Shown: positions 37,276 through 46,577 of the stretch, in pieces
How positions within the stretch are numbered: position 1 is the first letter of the stretch
Layout of the letters: the number at the start of each line of letters is the position of its first letter
Assembly (NCBI RefSeq): GCF_001013905.1
Contig: NZ_LN831790.1
Span: 5,222,001-5,286,000, forward strand
Source of the DNA: Streptomyces leeuwenhoekii
GTDB lineage: Bacteria; Actinomycetota; Actinomycetes; Streptomycetales; Streptomycetaceae
Reading direction: 5' to 3'
DNA length: 64,000 nt
Translations under genes and position numbers: made by a program
The notes under the pieces: model-generated
What the model was told of the DNA's origin: nothing
Database searches by the model: none
The model's input: the letters and a program-made list of their open reading frames with translations, nothing else

Positions 37276-38256
37276 ATGAGCAGCAACGAGACGCCCCGCG
37301 GCCCCGTCGACTCCTCGCGCGTCCCGCGGTACGCCGGCCCCGCGACCTTCGCCCGGCTGCCCCGCCTGGACGAGGTCGGCACCGCCGACGTCGCCGTGGT
37401 GGGCGTGCCGTTCGACTCGGGCGTCTCCTACCGGCCCGGCGCCCGCTTCGGCGGCAACGCCATCCGCGAGGCGTCCCGCCTGCTGCGCCCCTACAACCCG
37501 GCGCAGGACGCCTCCCCGTTCGCCCTCGCGCAGGTCGCCGACGGCGGCGACATAGCCGTCAACCCCTTCAACATCAACGAGGCCGTCGAGACGATCGAGG
37601 CCGCCGCCGACGACCTGCTCGGCACCGGAGCCCGTCTGATGACCCTGGGCGGCGACCACACCATCGCCCTGCCGCTCCTGCGCTCGGTGGCCAAGAAGCA
37701 CGGCCCGGTCGCCCTGCTCCACTTCGACGCCCACCTGGACACCTGGGACACCTACTTCGGCGCCGAGTACACGCACGGCGCGCCGTTCCGCCGCGCGGTG
37801 GAGGAGGGCATCCTCGACACCGAGGCGCTCTCCCACGTCGGCACCCGCGGCCCGCTGTACGGCAAGCAGGACCTCACCGACGACGAGAAGATGGGCTTCG
37901 GCATCGTCACCTCCGCGGACGTCTACCGCCGCGGCGCCGACGAGGTCGCCGACCAGCTCCGCCAGCGCATCGGCGACCGCCCGCTGTACATCTCCATCGA
38001 CATCGACTGCCTGGACCCGGCGCACGCGCCCGGCACCGGCACCCCGGAGGCGGGCGGCATGACCTCCCGCGAACTGCTGGAGATCCTGCGCGGCCTGGCA
38101 TCCTGCAACCTGGTGTCGGCGGACGTCGTCGAGGTGGCCCCCGCGTACGACCACGCGGAGATCACGTCGGTGGCGGCCTCCCACACCGCGTACGAACTGA
38201 CCACGATCATGTCCCGCCAGATCGCGGCGGCCCGTGAGGAGAACGAGGGCAAGTGA
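37276..38256 (+). CDS. Ureohydrolase: guanidinobutyrase or agmatinase
   Basis: A 326-residue binuclear manganese ureohydrolase. Metal ligands are visible: His128 in GGDHTI, Asp151/His153/Asp155 in FDAHLD, and Asp242/Asp244 in SIDIDCLDP. It cleaves a guanidino group to urea plus an amine. Annotated relatives are called agmatinase (SpeB), but the overlapping ThDP decarboxylase gene (GTGA, four bases) matches the arginine-transaminase route, where the substrate would be 4-guanidinobutyrate. Sequence alone does not separate the two. AAGGAAGG precedes the ATG. Confidence 0.9.
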   Translation: MSSNETPRGPVDSSRVPRYAGPATFARLPRLDEVGTADVAVVGVPFDSGVSYRPGARFGGNAIREASRLLRPYNPAQDASPFALAQVADGGDIAVNPFNINEAVETIEAAADDLLGTGARLMTLGGDHTIALPLLRSVAKKHGPVALLHFDAHLDTWDTYFGAEYTHGAPFRRAVEEGILDTEALSHVGTRGPLYGKQDLTDDEKMGFGIVTSADVYRRGADEVADQLRQRIGDRPLYISIDIDCLDPAHAPGTGTPEAGGMTSRELLEILRGLASCNLVSADVVEVAPAYDHAEITSVAASHTAYELTTIMSRQIAAAREENEGK

Positions 38257-39938
38257 CCCACGACCACGACCTGGTGCTCCGTCCCACGTCCGCCCAGACG
38301 GAGGCCGCGCTCAATCCTCCTCCCGGCCGCAACGGCGGAGACCTGGTCGTGGAGACCCTGGCCGGGCTCGGCGCGACGACCGTCTTCGGCCTGCCCGGCC
38401 AGCACGCCCTCGGCATGTTCGACGCCCTGCGCCGCTCGGACCTGCGCTACGTGGGCCTGCGCGTGGAGAACAACGCGGGCTTCGCCGCCGACGCCTACGG
38501 CCGGATCACCGGCGAGGCCGCCCCGCTGCTGCTGTCCACGGGCCCGGGCGCGCTGACGTCCCTGGCCGCGCTCCAGGAGGCGGCGGCGGCCTCCGCCCCC
38601 GTGCTGGCGATCGGCAGCCAGATCCCGACGGCCGGCCTCGGCGGGGGCCGCCACGGCTATCTGCACGAACTCCCCGACCAGGCGGCCTCCTTCCGCGGCG
38701 TGGTGAAGTCCGTCCACACGGTCCGCGCCCAGTCCCAGATCCCCTCCGCGATCGCCGCTGCCTGGAAGTCGGCGCTGACCGCCCCGCACGGCCCCGTGTG
38801 GGTGGAGATCCCGCAGGACGTCCTGCTGGCGCCCGCCTCGCTGCCGGTGGTGACCGGCGTCGACGCGACCCCCGACGAGCTGGTCCCGCGCCCGGAGCTG
38901 ACGGCGGTGGCCGCCGACCTCCTCTCCCGGGCCGCCCGCCCGGCGATCATCGCCGGCGGCGGAGTGGTCCGCGCGGACGCCTCCGGCAAGCTGCGCCTGC
39001 TGGCGGAGCGGCTGTCGGCCCCCGTGGTGACCACCTTCGGCGGCAAGGGCGCGTTCCCCTGGGAGCACCCGCTCTCCCTCCAGTCCTGGCTGGAGGACCG
39101 CCACACCACCGACTTCCTGGAGGACGCGGACGTCCTGCTGGTCGTCGGCTCGGGCCTGGGCGAACTCTCCTCCAACTACCACACCTTCAAGCCGCGCGGC
39201 CGGGTCGTCCAGATCGAGGCGGACCTCGGCAAACTGGAGTCCAACCACCCGGCCCTCGGCATCCACGCCGACGCCCGCCTGGCGCTCCAGGCCCTGCTGG
39301 AGACCGTCGAGGAGCGCGAGGACCCCACGGCGCCCGAGCGGGTACGTGACCTGCTGGCCCGGGTCCGCGCCCGCCTCGCCTCCCAGGACCTGGGGCTGGA
39401 GCAGCAGGTGCTCGCCTCGGTCCGCAGGGCCCTGCCCGCGGACGCGCCCTCCTTCTGGGACATGACGATCCTCGCCTACTGGGCCTGGTCGGCGTTCGAC
39501 GCCAAGTCCCCCAACACCATGCACTCGGCCCAGGGCGCCGGCGGCCTGGGTTACGGCTTCCCGGCCGCCCTCGGCGCGGCGGCGGCGGACCCGACCCGCC
39601 CCGTCCTGGCGGTGTCGGGAGACGGCGGGGCCCTGTACTCCATCGCGGAACTGGCGACCGCCCGCCAGTACGACCTGAACGTCACCTGGCTCATCGTCGA
39701 CGACGGCGGCTACGGCATCCTGCGCGAGTACATGACCGATGCCTTCGGCCAGGCCACGGCGACGGAACTGACCCGCCCGGACTACGTGGCCCTGGCGGAG
39801 TCCTTCGGGGTGCCCGGCGTGCGCACGTCCCCCGAGACCCTGGAGGCCGACCTGGCGGAGGCGCTGGCGTCGCCGGGGCCGTCGGTGGTCGTACTACCGG
39901 CGGTGCTGCGGATGTTCGCGCCGACGCACCTGGGCTGA
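38253..39938 (+). CDS. Thiamin-diphosphate-dependent 2-oxo acid decarboxylase, possible 2-ketoarginine decarboxylase
   Basis: A 561-residue ThDP enzyme of the acetolactate synthase/benzoylformate decarboxylase fold. The cofactor-activating Glu is residue 72 ([14 protein letters not shown]), and the ThDP/Mg motif runs from SGDGGALYS to VDDGGYG (about residues 452-485). No acetolactate-synthase-specific FAD features stand out. The size equals that of AruI, the 2-ketoarginine decarboxylase of Pseudomonas, and translational coupling to a ureohydrolase suggests a shared guanidino substrate path. Without that context I would only say ThDP-dependent lyase. Confidence 0.82.
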   Translation: MTHDHDLVLRPTSAQTEAALNPPPGRNGGDLVVETLAGLGATTVFGLPGQHALGMFDALRRSDLRYVGLRVENNAGFAADAYGRITGEAAPLLLSTGPGALTSLAALQEAAAASAPVLAIGSQIPTAGLGGGRHGYLHELPDQAASFRGVVKSVHTVRAQSQIPSAIAAAWKSALTAPHGPVWVEIPQDVLLAPASLPVVTGVDATPDELVPRPELTAVAADLLSRAARPAIIAGGGVVRADASGKLRLLAERLSAPVVTTFGGKGAFPWEHPLSLQSWLEDRHTTDFLEDADVLLVVGSGLGELSSNYHTFKPRGRVVQIEADLGKLESNHPALGIHADARLALQALLETVEEREDPTAPERVRDLLARVRARLASQDLGLEQQVLASVRRALPADAPSFWDMTILAYWAWSAFDAKSPNTMHSAQGAGGLGYGFPAALGAAAADPTRPVLAVSGDGGALYSIAELATARQYDLNVTWLIVDDGGYGILREYMTDAFGQATATELTRPDYVALAESFGVPGVRTSPETLEADLAEALASPGPSVVVLPAVLRMFAPTHLG

Positions 39939-39990
39939 GGCGGCGCGCCCACCGGAGCGTGCCGTGCCGGTGCCGACCCTGCGGCGCCGA

Positions 39991-40033
39991 TGCCCCGCGC
40001 CGCGGCGCTGGTGTTCCGCCGCGGCGCGGGGCA
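39991..40033. terminator. Bidirectional terminator after the ThDP gene
   Basis: A perfect 17-bp stem (39991-40007 with 40017-40033) and 9-base loop in the convergent gap. Confidence 0.85.
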
Positions 40034-40083
40034 CCGGCGAGCGGGTCACGACCGGGCTCGTTCCCGGCCGTGGCCTGTGGCCC

Positions 40084-40119
40084 GGGCCTATGATCCGGGC
40101 CTGTGATCCGGGCCTGTGG
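40084..40119. repeat. 13-bp tandem repeat in convergent gap
   Basis: GGGCCTATGATCC, GGGCCTGTGATCC and a partial GGGCCTGTGG follow each other at 40084, 40097 and 40110. No function suggested. Confidence 0.6.
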
Positions 40120-40204
40120 CGTGTGGCCCGGGCCGGCCCGTGTCAGCCCGTGGGTGCTCACGACGGGCGTCGTCGGCGTCCGGACGGGCGTGGGCGCCCT
40201 GCCG

Positions 40205-40648
40205 CTAGATCTCGACGCAGCGGTGGCTGCCGTACCGGATGAGGCGGCCCTCGCTGCCGTCGTAGACCTCCGGCCGCCAGCACACCTGGTAGCCCTCGCG
40301 CATGTCGTAGCGGCACTCGTGCCAGGTGTTCGCCCCGTTGCTGTTGGTGCAGTGCGGGGTGTCGCGTTCGTAGTTGACCCACCAGTTCGCGCGGGCCGAG
40401 GCTCCGTCCGCGTCGGTGTCGGCCACGTGGAAGTCGTCACCAGACGTCTCGAAGCAGACGGTGGCACCGGTGATCGCCAGACAGGGAGAACCCACCGGAG
40501 GCTCCGCCTGCGCCGCCCCGGCGCCGAGGAGCAGGGAACCGAAGGCCAATGCGGTGGCGGCAAGGAGCGTCGCCACCCTTCGCTTCCCCGGTCCGCCCGC
40601 TACGCGCCGGTTGCCTTCCGGCGAAGTCACGCCGTGCTGTTCTTTCAT
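40205..40648 (-). CDS. Small secreted cysteine-containing protein
   Basis: A 147-residue exported protein. A long basic N-region (to residue 28, ending GKRR) and hydrophobic core lead to a likely signal cleavage after AQA near residue 52, leaving about 95 residues with six Cys, consistent with three disulfides. Trp- and Tyr-rich segments (ARANWWVNYERD, GYQVCWRP) suggest a compact extracellular fold. The ATG at 40648 follows GGGAGGGATC. I do not recognise the family. Confidence 0.72.
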   Translation of the reverse strand: MKEQHGVTSPEGNRRVAGGPGKRRVATLLAATALAFGSLLLGAGAAQAEPPVGSPCLAITGATVCFETSGDDFHVADTDADGASARANWWVNYERDTPHCTNSNGANTWHECRYDMREGYQVCWRPEVYDGSEGRLIRYGSHRCVEI

Positions 40649-41087
40649 GATCCCTCCCCTTGTGCTTTCCCTGACACGACCGGCGAGGCGATGAGCCGAT
40701 GCGGCTGGGTGGACGCCCGGTATCCCCACAACCGGTCCCGTTCGCATCTCCGCGCACGACAGACCCGTGCGCGCGGCCTCTTGGGACACCCGTGAACCAG
40801 GACAAGTGCCGGAATGACGGATGCGCGATCGTTTCCGCGATTCTTTCCGGTTGTGTCAGGGTGCACAACGTGCAAATCGGTCACACTTTGTCCGTATCAA
40901 GGGCAGGTCCCGGGCGCCCGCCGCCTGGATCGCGGTGGCGAGGTCGCATGCCGAAGGCCCCCGGCCTGTGGGCAGATTCGAGGGGGCCTTCGCACGTCGT
41001 GGGAGACGGCCGTGGGAGAAAGGGGATGGGGGAGAAGGGAGTGGAGGAGAAGGGGGGTGCGGGAGAAAGGGATGAGGGACGGGGAGA
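40649..41087. other. Spacer with purine-rich tract
   Basis: 439 bases between two minus-strand genes. It contains the promoter of the small secreted gene, with an A+T-richer patch around 40800-40900, a terminator-like hairpin at 40953-40991, and a G/A-only-like tract at 41016-41085. I see no gene. Confidence 0.55.
40953..40991 (-). terminator. Hairpin downstream of the GT39 gene
   Basis: GAAGGCCCCC at 40953-40962 pairs with 40982-40991 (10 bp, 19-base loop), about 100 bases after the GT39 stop. Confidence 0.5.
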
Positions 41088-43538
41088 TCAGTTCACGTCG
41101 GACGGGTCCAGCCGGTAGAGGGCCGACGTGCCGGCCGTCTGCCCGGAGGCCGACTGCGAGCCGGAAGCCGTGTCCGTCGCCGTGCCGGCGCCGTAGTCGC
41201 TCGCCTCCACCGCGGTGCCGTGCTCCTGCACCCACTGGGTGACCTCGGAGGCGATGTCGGAACCGCCGCCCGGGCCGCCGCCCATGCCCCCGCCGCCGAC
41301 CTGCACGTAGTGCAACTCGCCGTTCTTCACCAGCTCCTTGAGCCGGTCGAGGGTCATGGCCCGGTCGCTGCCGGACCAGCCCCACATGGAGATGACCGGC
41401 TCACCGCTGCCGAGGATGAGCTGCGCGGCGCTCTGCGAACTGGAGACCGCCAGCAACCAGGTGGCGCCGTCCTGGTGCTTCTTCAGGTAGGCGATCAGCT
41501 CGCTGCTCGCGCCGCCCATACCGCCCCCGCCGAAGCCTCCCGCGCCACCGGGTCGCCCACCGGCGCCGGAACTGCCGCCCCCTTCGCTCGCACTGTCGCT
41601 CGCACCGCCTTCGCTCGTAGTGCCTTCGCTCGCACCGCCTTCGCTCGTACTGCCGCTGCTCGTATCGCCTTCGCTCGTACTGCCGTCGCTCGGAGGCGTG
41701 CCGCCCGCCATCTCACCGGTGCCGCCGGAAGCCTGGCCGCTGCCGCTGCCGCTGCCGCTGCCGCTGCCGGCGCCGGTGCCGGGAGCCTCGCTGTCCCCGG
41801 TGCCGGAAGCCTGGCCGCTGGTGCCGTCGGGTGGGGTGCCACCGTCGGGCAGGGTGCCGCTCGGACCGCCGCCCTGGCCGTTCGGCGGCTCCCCGCCGGG
41901 CGAGCCGCCGGCCTGGCCGTTCCCGGCGCCCTGCGGCGACTCGCCCGAGCCCTCGCCGTTCGCGCCGCCCGGGAAGCCGCCCCGGCCGCCGCCTGTGCCG
42001 GGCCCGCCCATGCCGCCGCCCGTCGACGGCCCCGCGGTCGGGTTGGTCCCGCCCATGCCGCCGCCCGAACCGAAGGGCACCGACCAGGCGTACGCGGCCG
42101 GTCCGGCCACCGACGCGACCACCGCCGCGGCGACGGAGATTGCCAGCAGCCGCGCCCTGCGGCCGGAGCGGAAGAGGAACAGGCCCACGATCGCCAGCGC
42201 CATCACCACCGCGATCGCCGGCCACAGCCAGGTGTTCCATCCGGAGGACCGGCGCAGCAGCACGACCGCCCAGACACCGGTGATCCCCAGCGCGAGGGGC
42301 AGTACCCACGTCCACCGCCGGTCGGCGCGGAAGGCGCGCAGCAGCATCACGCCGCCGCCCGCGCACAGCGCCGCGATGCCGGGGGCGAGCGCGGTCGTGT
42401 AGTACGGGTGCATGGTGCCCTCGGCCATGCTGAAGGTCAGGTAGTGCAGGCCCGTCCAGCCGCCCCACAGCACCAGCGCGGCGCGGGTGAGGTCGGTACG
42501 GGGCACCCGGCCGCACAGCACCAGGCCGCCGACGAGCGCGACGCCCGCGAAGGGGAGCAGCCAGGAGATCTGGCCGCCGAGGACGTCGTTGAACATCCGG
42601 CCGACGCCGGCGGTCCCGGCGAACCCGCCGCCTCCGCCTCCGCCGCCCCCGCCGTTGCCCTCGCCGCCGAGGATCCGGCCGAGGCCGTTGTAACCCATGA
42701 TCAGGTCCCAGGCGGTGCCGTCCGTGGAGCCGCCGATGTACGGCCGCTCGTCGGCGGGCACGAGGGAGACGGCCGCGGCCCACCAGAAGCTGGAGACGGC
42801 GAGCGCGACGGCGGCCGCCACCAGGTTCCGCACGCGCCTCACCCAGCCGAGGCCGGACGCGTACACATAGACGACGAAGACGGCGGGCAGGGCGATGTAC
42901 CCCTGGAGCATCTTGGTGTTGAAGGCCAACCCGAAGCAGACCGCCGAACCGAGCAGGGGCAGCAGCCGGCCGGTCCGCACGGCCCGCAGGCCCAGCGCGG
43001 CCCCGCTCACCATCAGGAACACCAGCAGGGTGTCGGGGTTGTTGTCCCGGTTGATGGCGACGGTGATCGGGGTCAGGGCGAGCACCAAGGCCGCGACCGC
43101 CGCCGCGCCATGGCCCCACACCCGCTTCACGGAGGCGTGCAGGATCCAGATCGTCGCCAGCGCGGCCACGATCATCGGCAGCATCATCTGCCAGGTGCCG
43201 TACCCGAAGACGCGGCACGACAGGCCCATGACCATCAAGGCCAGCGGCGGCTTGTCGACGGTGAGGAAGTTCCCCGCGTCCAGCGAGCCGAAGAACCACG
43301 CCTTCCAGCTCTCCGTGCCGCTGAGCACGGCGGCGCTGTAGAAGCTGTTCAGGCCGGAGGAGGACAGGTTCCAGGAGTACAGCACTCCCGCCAGGACGAG
43401 GATCGCCAGGAGGGAGGGCAGCGACCAGCGGGGAGCGGTGGCGGCGGGGGACGGCACGCGTGGTGGCCCGGCGCTCGCCGCGCCTGGTTCCGCGGGACGG
43501 CCGGCGACCGGGTACAGGGGATCGGTGGCTGATGTCAC
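41088..43538 (-). CDS. GT39 (PMT-type) membrane glycosyltransferase with long low-complexity linker
   Basis: An 816-residue protein of the YkcB/ArnT-like GT39 group, which transfers sugars from polyprenyl phosphate on the outer membrane face. About ten spans fill residues 40-470; FLTVDKPPLAL (Asp95-Lys96) is the conserved loop of this group. Residues 475-690 are an extracellular Gly/Ser/Pro-rich stretch with runs of GS and TSEGGAS repeats, followed by a folded tail (ELIAYLKKHQDGATWLL onward to about 760) typical of the group's C-terminal domain. The TetR gene ends 40 bases upstream on the same strand. Acceptor and sugar are unknown. Confidence 0.85.
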   Translation of the reverse strand: MTSATDPLYPVAGRPAEPGAASAGPPRVPSPAATAPRWSLPSLLAILVLAGVLYSWNLSSSGLNSFYSAAVLSGTESWKAWFFGSLDAGNFLTVDKPPLALMVMGLSCRVFGYGTWQMMLPMIVAALATIWILHASVKRVWGHGAAAVAALVLALTPITVAINRDNNPDTLLVFLMVSGAALGLRAVRTGRLLPLLGSAVCFGLAFNTKMLQGYIALPAVFVVYVYASGLGWVRRVRNLVAAAVALAVSSFWWAAAVSLVPADERPYIGGSTDGTAWDLIMGYNGLGRILGGEGNGGGGGGGGGGFAGTAGVGRMFNDVLGGQISWLLPFAGVALVGGLVLCGRVPRTDLTRAALVLWGGWTGLHYLTFSMAEGTMHPYYTTALAPGIAALCAGGGVMLLRAFRADRRWTWVLPLALGITGVWAVVLLRRSSGWNTWLWPAIAVVMALAIVGLFLFRSGRRARLLAISVAAAVVASVAGPAAYAWSVPFGSGGGMGGTNPTAGPSTGGGMGGPGTGGGRGGFPGGANGEGSGESPQGAGNGQAGGSPGGEPPNGQGGGPSGTLPDGGTPPDGTSGQASGTGDSEAPGTGAGSGSGSGSGSGQASGGTGEMAGGTPPSDGSTSEGDTSSGSTSEGGASEGTTSEGGASDSASEGGGSSGAGGRPGGAGGFGGGGMGGASSELIAYLKKHQDGATWLLAVSSSQSAAQLILGSGEPVISMWGWSGSDRAMTLDRLKELVKNGELHYVQVGGGGMGGGPGGGSDIASEVTQWVQEHGTAVEASDYGAGTATDTASGSQSASGQTAGTSALYRLDPSDVN

Positions 43539-43578
43539 CAGGACACCGTGTCGGCGGGCGATGGGCGCCGACTGTTCA

Positions 43579-44223
43579 TCACCTGGGAGGAGCCTGTGAA
43601 TCCCGCGCCGGTGGCTGCCTGGCGGAGTCCCACGGGGCGAGCAGGTCGCCCAGCAGTCCGGTCAGGGCCCGGTCCAGGGCCTCCTCCCGGTCCTGGTCGC
43701 CCACGGCCTCGGGACACAGGGCGGCGGGGCGGGCGATCCACAGGATCTTCCAGGCCCGGGAATGCAGCGCGGGGTCGCTCCAGAGGCCGCCGTGCGGGGC
43801 CAGAGGGTGGAGCAGATCGCTGATGAGATCGATCGCGGCCCGCACCAGCGGACCGTCGACCGCGGTGTGCGCCCGCGAGAGCGCCGCCGGGGAGGAGCGG
43901 GCCACGGACGCCGTGGTCGGATGTCTGCGGACCACCCGCGCCACCTGCACCAGATGCCCGGTGATGCCCCGCACCGTGCCGTCGCTGGGGTGGGTGCGGT
44001 CCGCCGTGCCGAAGGCGTGCGCCAGCTCGGCCCTCAGCGCCAGCAGACGCAGCGCGGAGGCGGACCGCCAGTTCGCGTAGAGGAAGTTGCGCGACGTCCC
44101 GCAGCCGCGGGCGATGGCGGTCAGGGACACTTCCAGCCCGTCGGTCCGCATGAGCGCGCGTACGGTGCCGATCACCTGCCGCGTGCCGTAGGGATTGTGG
44201 TCGTACCAGGCGCCCGGGGACAT
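43579..44223 (-). CDS. TetR-type regulator upstream of the GT39 gene
   Basis: A 214-residue protein with an N-terminal TetR helix-turn-helix (residues 15-60, RALMRTDGLEVSLTAIARGCGTSRNFLYANW) and a helical ligand domain. The recognition helix reads GTSRNFLYANWRS, slightly divergent from the common TxxTLYxHF. The start ATG at 44223 gives MSPGAWYDHN. Position 40 bases before the glycosyltransferase suggests one transcript and control of it. Confidence 0.75.
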   Translation of the reverse strand: MSPGAWYDHNPYGTRQVIGTVRALMRTDGLEVSLTAIARGCGTSRNFLYANWRSASALRLLALRAELAHAFGTADRTHPSDGTVRGITGHLVQVARVVRRHPTTASVARSSPAALSRAHTAVDGPLVRAAIDLISDLLHPLAPHGGLWSDPALHSRAWKILWIARPAALCPEAVGDQDREEALDRALTGLLGDLLAPWDSARQPPARDSQAPPR

Positions 44224-44703
44224 GGGCCCAGTGTGCGAAAAACGGTGAGCAGTGGACGGGCGAATGTCATCGGGACGCTCGAATGAGCGACGGGAGGACA
44301 GTGGCGGCCGAAGTGTTCACGCTTTTCGGTGACGGGTGGGGTGCCGGGCGAGAACGCCGGCCCGGCTCCCGCGCCTCGATCGGCCCGGATCCTGCAAGCA
44401 CCCCGAAGCCCGCCCCTGCACGGCGGCCGCCCCACGGAACGGAATGGGCCGCTGGGTACTGGAGCCCGCGGCCGGGCAGGGCAGCTCGGCCCGCCGGGCA
44501 CCCGCTCGCCCACGCGCGCACCCGGTCCGGGCGATCCGCGGGCGGCGCCCGGCGGGCTCCGCTTCCGGCCGACCCGGACGCACGCGGCACGGACCCCCGC
44601 GCACCGGACCGCGCGAAAGCCGGTGCAGACATCCGACCTGGCTCGGCTGATCCTTAACGGCTTGGCCCACCGGGCGTCACCGGTCGGCCCTACGGTGACG
44701 CCC
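44224..44703. other. Divergent spacer before the esterase-like gene
   Basis: 480 bases between divergent starts. Very G+C-rich in the middle. Frames run open through it on several strands but lack ribosome sites. A TTGGCC...CCCTAC arrangement at about 44663-44693 may be the promoter of the right-hand gene. Confidence 0.4.
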
Positions 44704-46494
44704 ATGCGCCCGCGACCTCTCCTAGCCACCCTCGCCACCACCCTGACCGCAACCACCTGCCTGACCACCGCCCTTACCTCCGCCGATCCCCTCGCCGATC
44801 CCCCCGCCGGTACCTCTGCCGGCTTCGCCACCGGACCCCTCACCGGCCCCACCGCCGCCCCACCCCTCGCCGGGCCCGCCACCGATGACCCCGCCGGACC
44901 CGCCCTCTGGTCCACCGCCGGATCCGCCTCCCGGCCCACCGCAGAATTCACCGCCACGGGGTCCGCCACCGGGCCCGTCGTCGGGTCCGCCACCGCGTTC
45001 CTCGCCGGGTCGGCTGCCGGCTCGACTGCCGCCGGGTTCACCGCCGGATTCGCCTCCCGGCCCACCGCCGTGTCCCCCGCCGGACCCGCCGCCAAATTCA
45101 CCGCCACAGGGCCCGCCGCCCGATTCGCTGCCGGGTCCGCCACAGGGCCCGCCGCCCGATTCGCTGCCGGGTCCGCCACCGTGTCCCCCACCGGGTCCGC
45201 TGCCGGATTCACTGCCGCCGACTTCACCGCCGGACCCGCCTCCCGGCCCACCGCCGGGTCCGCCGCCACGGGGCCTACCACGGGGCCCGTCGTCGGGTCC
45301 GCCACCGCGTTCCTCGCCGGGGCGGCTGCCGGCTCGACTGCCGCCGGGTTCACCGCCGGATCCGCCTCCCGGGCCACCGCCGTGTCCCCCGCCGAATACA
45401 CCGCCACAGGGCCCGCCGCCCGATTCGCCGCCGGGTCCGCCACCGCGTCCGTCGCCCGGCCCACCGCCGGATTCACTGCCACCGGGCCCGCCACCGCGTC
45501 CCCCGCCGGATCCACCGCCGCCGGGCGCGCCGCCCGACTCGCTGCCGGGTCCGCTGTCCCCGGCAGCCGGGCCTGTTCGCCGGCGGTCAGGCTCACCGGC
45601 TTCTCCGACGCCCTCGACAAGACGACGTACGCCGGCACCGTCGTCGGCAATCTCTCCGCTCTCGCCCCCGACCGCCACGGCACCCTCGCCGCGCTCTCCG
45701 ACCGCTCGGCCCTGTTCCGCCTGGACGCGCGGACCCTGCAGCCGGTGGGCGTCCTGCCGCTCGCCGACGAGAGCGGCGCCGCCCTCGACGCCGAGGGCCT
45801 GGTGGCCGACGGCGGCGGCACGTACCTCGTCTCCTCCGAGACCGAGCCGTCCGTGCGCCGGTACTCCGGTGACGGGCGGATCCTCGACCGGCTGCCCGTG
45901 CCGGACGCCCTGCGCACCGCCCCGGCCGGACGGGCCCAGCGCAACGGGACCTTCGAGGGACTGACCCTCCTGCCGGGCGGCCGGACGCTGGTCGCGTCGA
46001 TGGAGTACGCGCTGGCCGGTGACAGCCCCGGACTGGTCCGCGTGCAGACCTGGCAGCGCACCCCGGGCGGGACGTTCCGGCCGGCAGCGCAGTACGCCTA
46101 CCCGGCCGACCCCGGCCTCGGCGTCCCCGAGATCACCGCCACCCCCGACGGCCGGCTCCTCGTCCTGGAGCGCGGCTTCACCGCCGGTGTCGGCAACACC
46201 GTCCGCCTCTACCTCGCCGACCCCCGGCACGCCACGGACACGTCCCGGGTGGCGTACCTGACCGGGCAGGACGGCGTACGGACGGTCCGCAAGACGCTCC
46301 TCGCCGACCTCGCCGCCTGCCCCACCCTCGGCGCCACCGCCAAGCAGCCCCAGCCCAACCCGCTGCTCGACAACATCGAGGGCATGGCCGTCACCGGCCG
46401 GACGAAGGGCCGCCTCGACGTGGTGCTGGTCAGCGACGACAACCAAGGCGACACGCAGACGACCCGGTTCTACGGCCTCCGGGTGCGGCTCTGA
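44704..46494 (+). CDS. Secreted esterase-like (phytase-like propeller) protein with repetitive N-terminal region
   Basis: A 596-residue exported protein. A signal peptide covers about residues 1-33. Residues 35-285 are almost only Ala, Thr, Gly, Pro, Ser and Phe in repeats (TGPAARFAAGSAT and STAAGFTAGFASRPTAVSP types). The C-terminal 300 residues, from CSPAVRLTGFSDAL, form an 'esterase-like activity of phytase' domain, with FEGLTLLPGG and DNIEGMAV motifs and a closing FYGLRVRL strand. The catalytic domain would act outside the cell on phosphate or other esters. The start is set by the signal peptide; the ribosome site is weak. Confidence 0.78.
   Translation: MRPRPLLATLATTLTATTCLTTALTSADPLADPPAGTSAGFATGPLTGPTAAPPLAGPATDDPAGPALWSTAGSASRPTAEFTATGSATGPVVGSATAFLAGSAAGSTAAGFTAGFASRPTAVSPAGPAAKFTATGPAARFAAGSATGPAARFAAGSATVSPTGSAAGFTAADFTAGPASRPTAGSAATGPTTGPVVGSATAFLAGAAAGSTAAGFTAGSASRATAVSPAEYTATGPAARFAAGSATASVARPTAGFTATGPATASPAGSTAAGRAARLAAGSAVPGSRACSPAVRLTGFSDALDKTTYAGTVVGNLSALAPDRHGTLAALSDRSALFRLDARTLQPVGVLPLADESGAALDAEGLVADGGGTYLVSSETEPSVRRYSGDGRILDRLPVPDALRTAPAGRAQRNGTFEGLTLLPGGRTLVASMEYALAGDSPGLVRVQTWQRTPGGTFRPAAQYAYPADPGLGVPEITATPDGRLLVLERGFTAGVGNTVRLYLADPRHATDTSRVAYLTGQDGVRTVRKTLLADLAACPTLGATAKQPQPNPLLDNIEGMAVTGRTKGRLDVVLVSDDNQGDTQTTRFYGLRVRL
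44971..45393. repeat. Nested repeats inside the esterase-like gene
   Basis: A 111-bp segment (44971-45081) recurs at 45283-45393, 312 bases (104 codons) on, with only three differences. Between them a 36-bp unit containing CAGGGCCCGCCGCCCGAT is tandem at 45105 and 45141. All units keep the reading frame. Confidence 0.85.
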
Positions 46495-46577
46495 GCCCGA
46501 TTGTTGCGGAGGGATGAAATCCCCTTCCCTCCGCGTTGGTGCCTTCCGGTAGATCAGGACGAACGGAGGGCACCCGC

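Noticed and set aside
44283..44657. Plus-strand frame in the TetR/esterase gap
   Set aside because: No ribosome site, Arg/Pro/Ala composition typical of random frames in GC-rich DNA.
44885..45964. Pro-rich frame (PPPDPPPG repeats) inside the esterase-like gene, and a Gly-rich frame on the opposite strand
   Set aside because: Both come from the GC repeats read in another frame. Only the frame with signal peptide and C-terminal domain makes sense.
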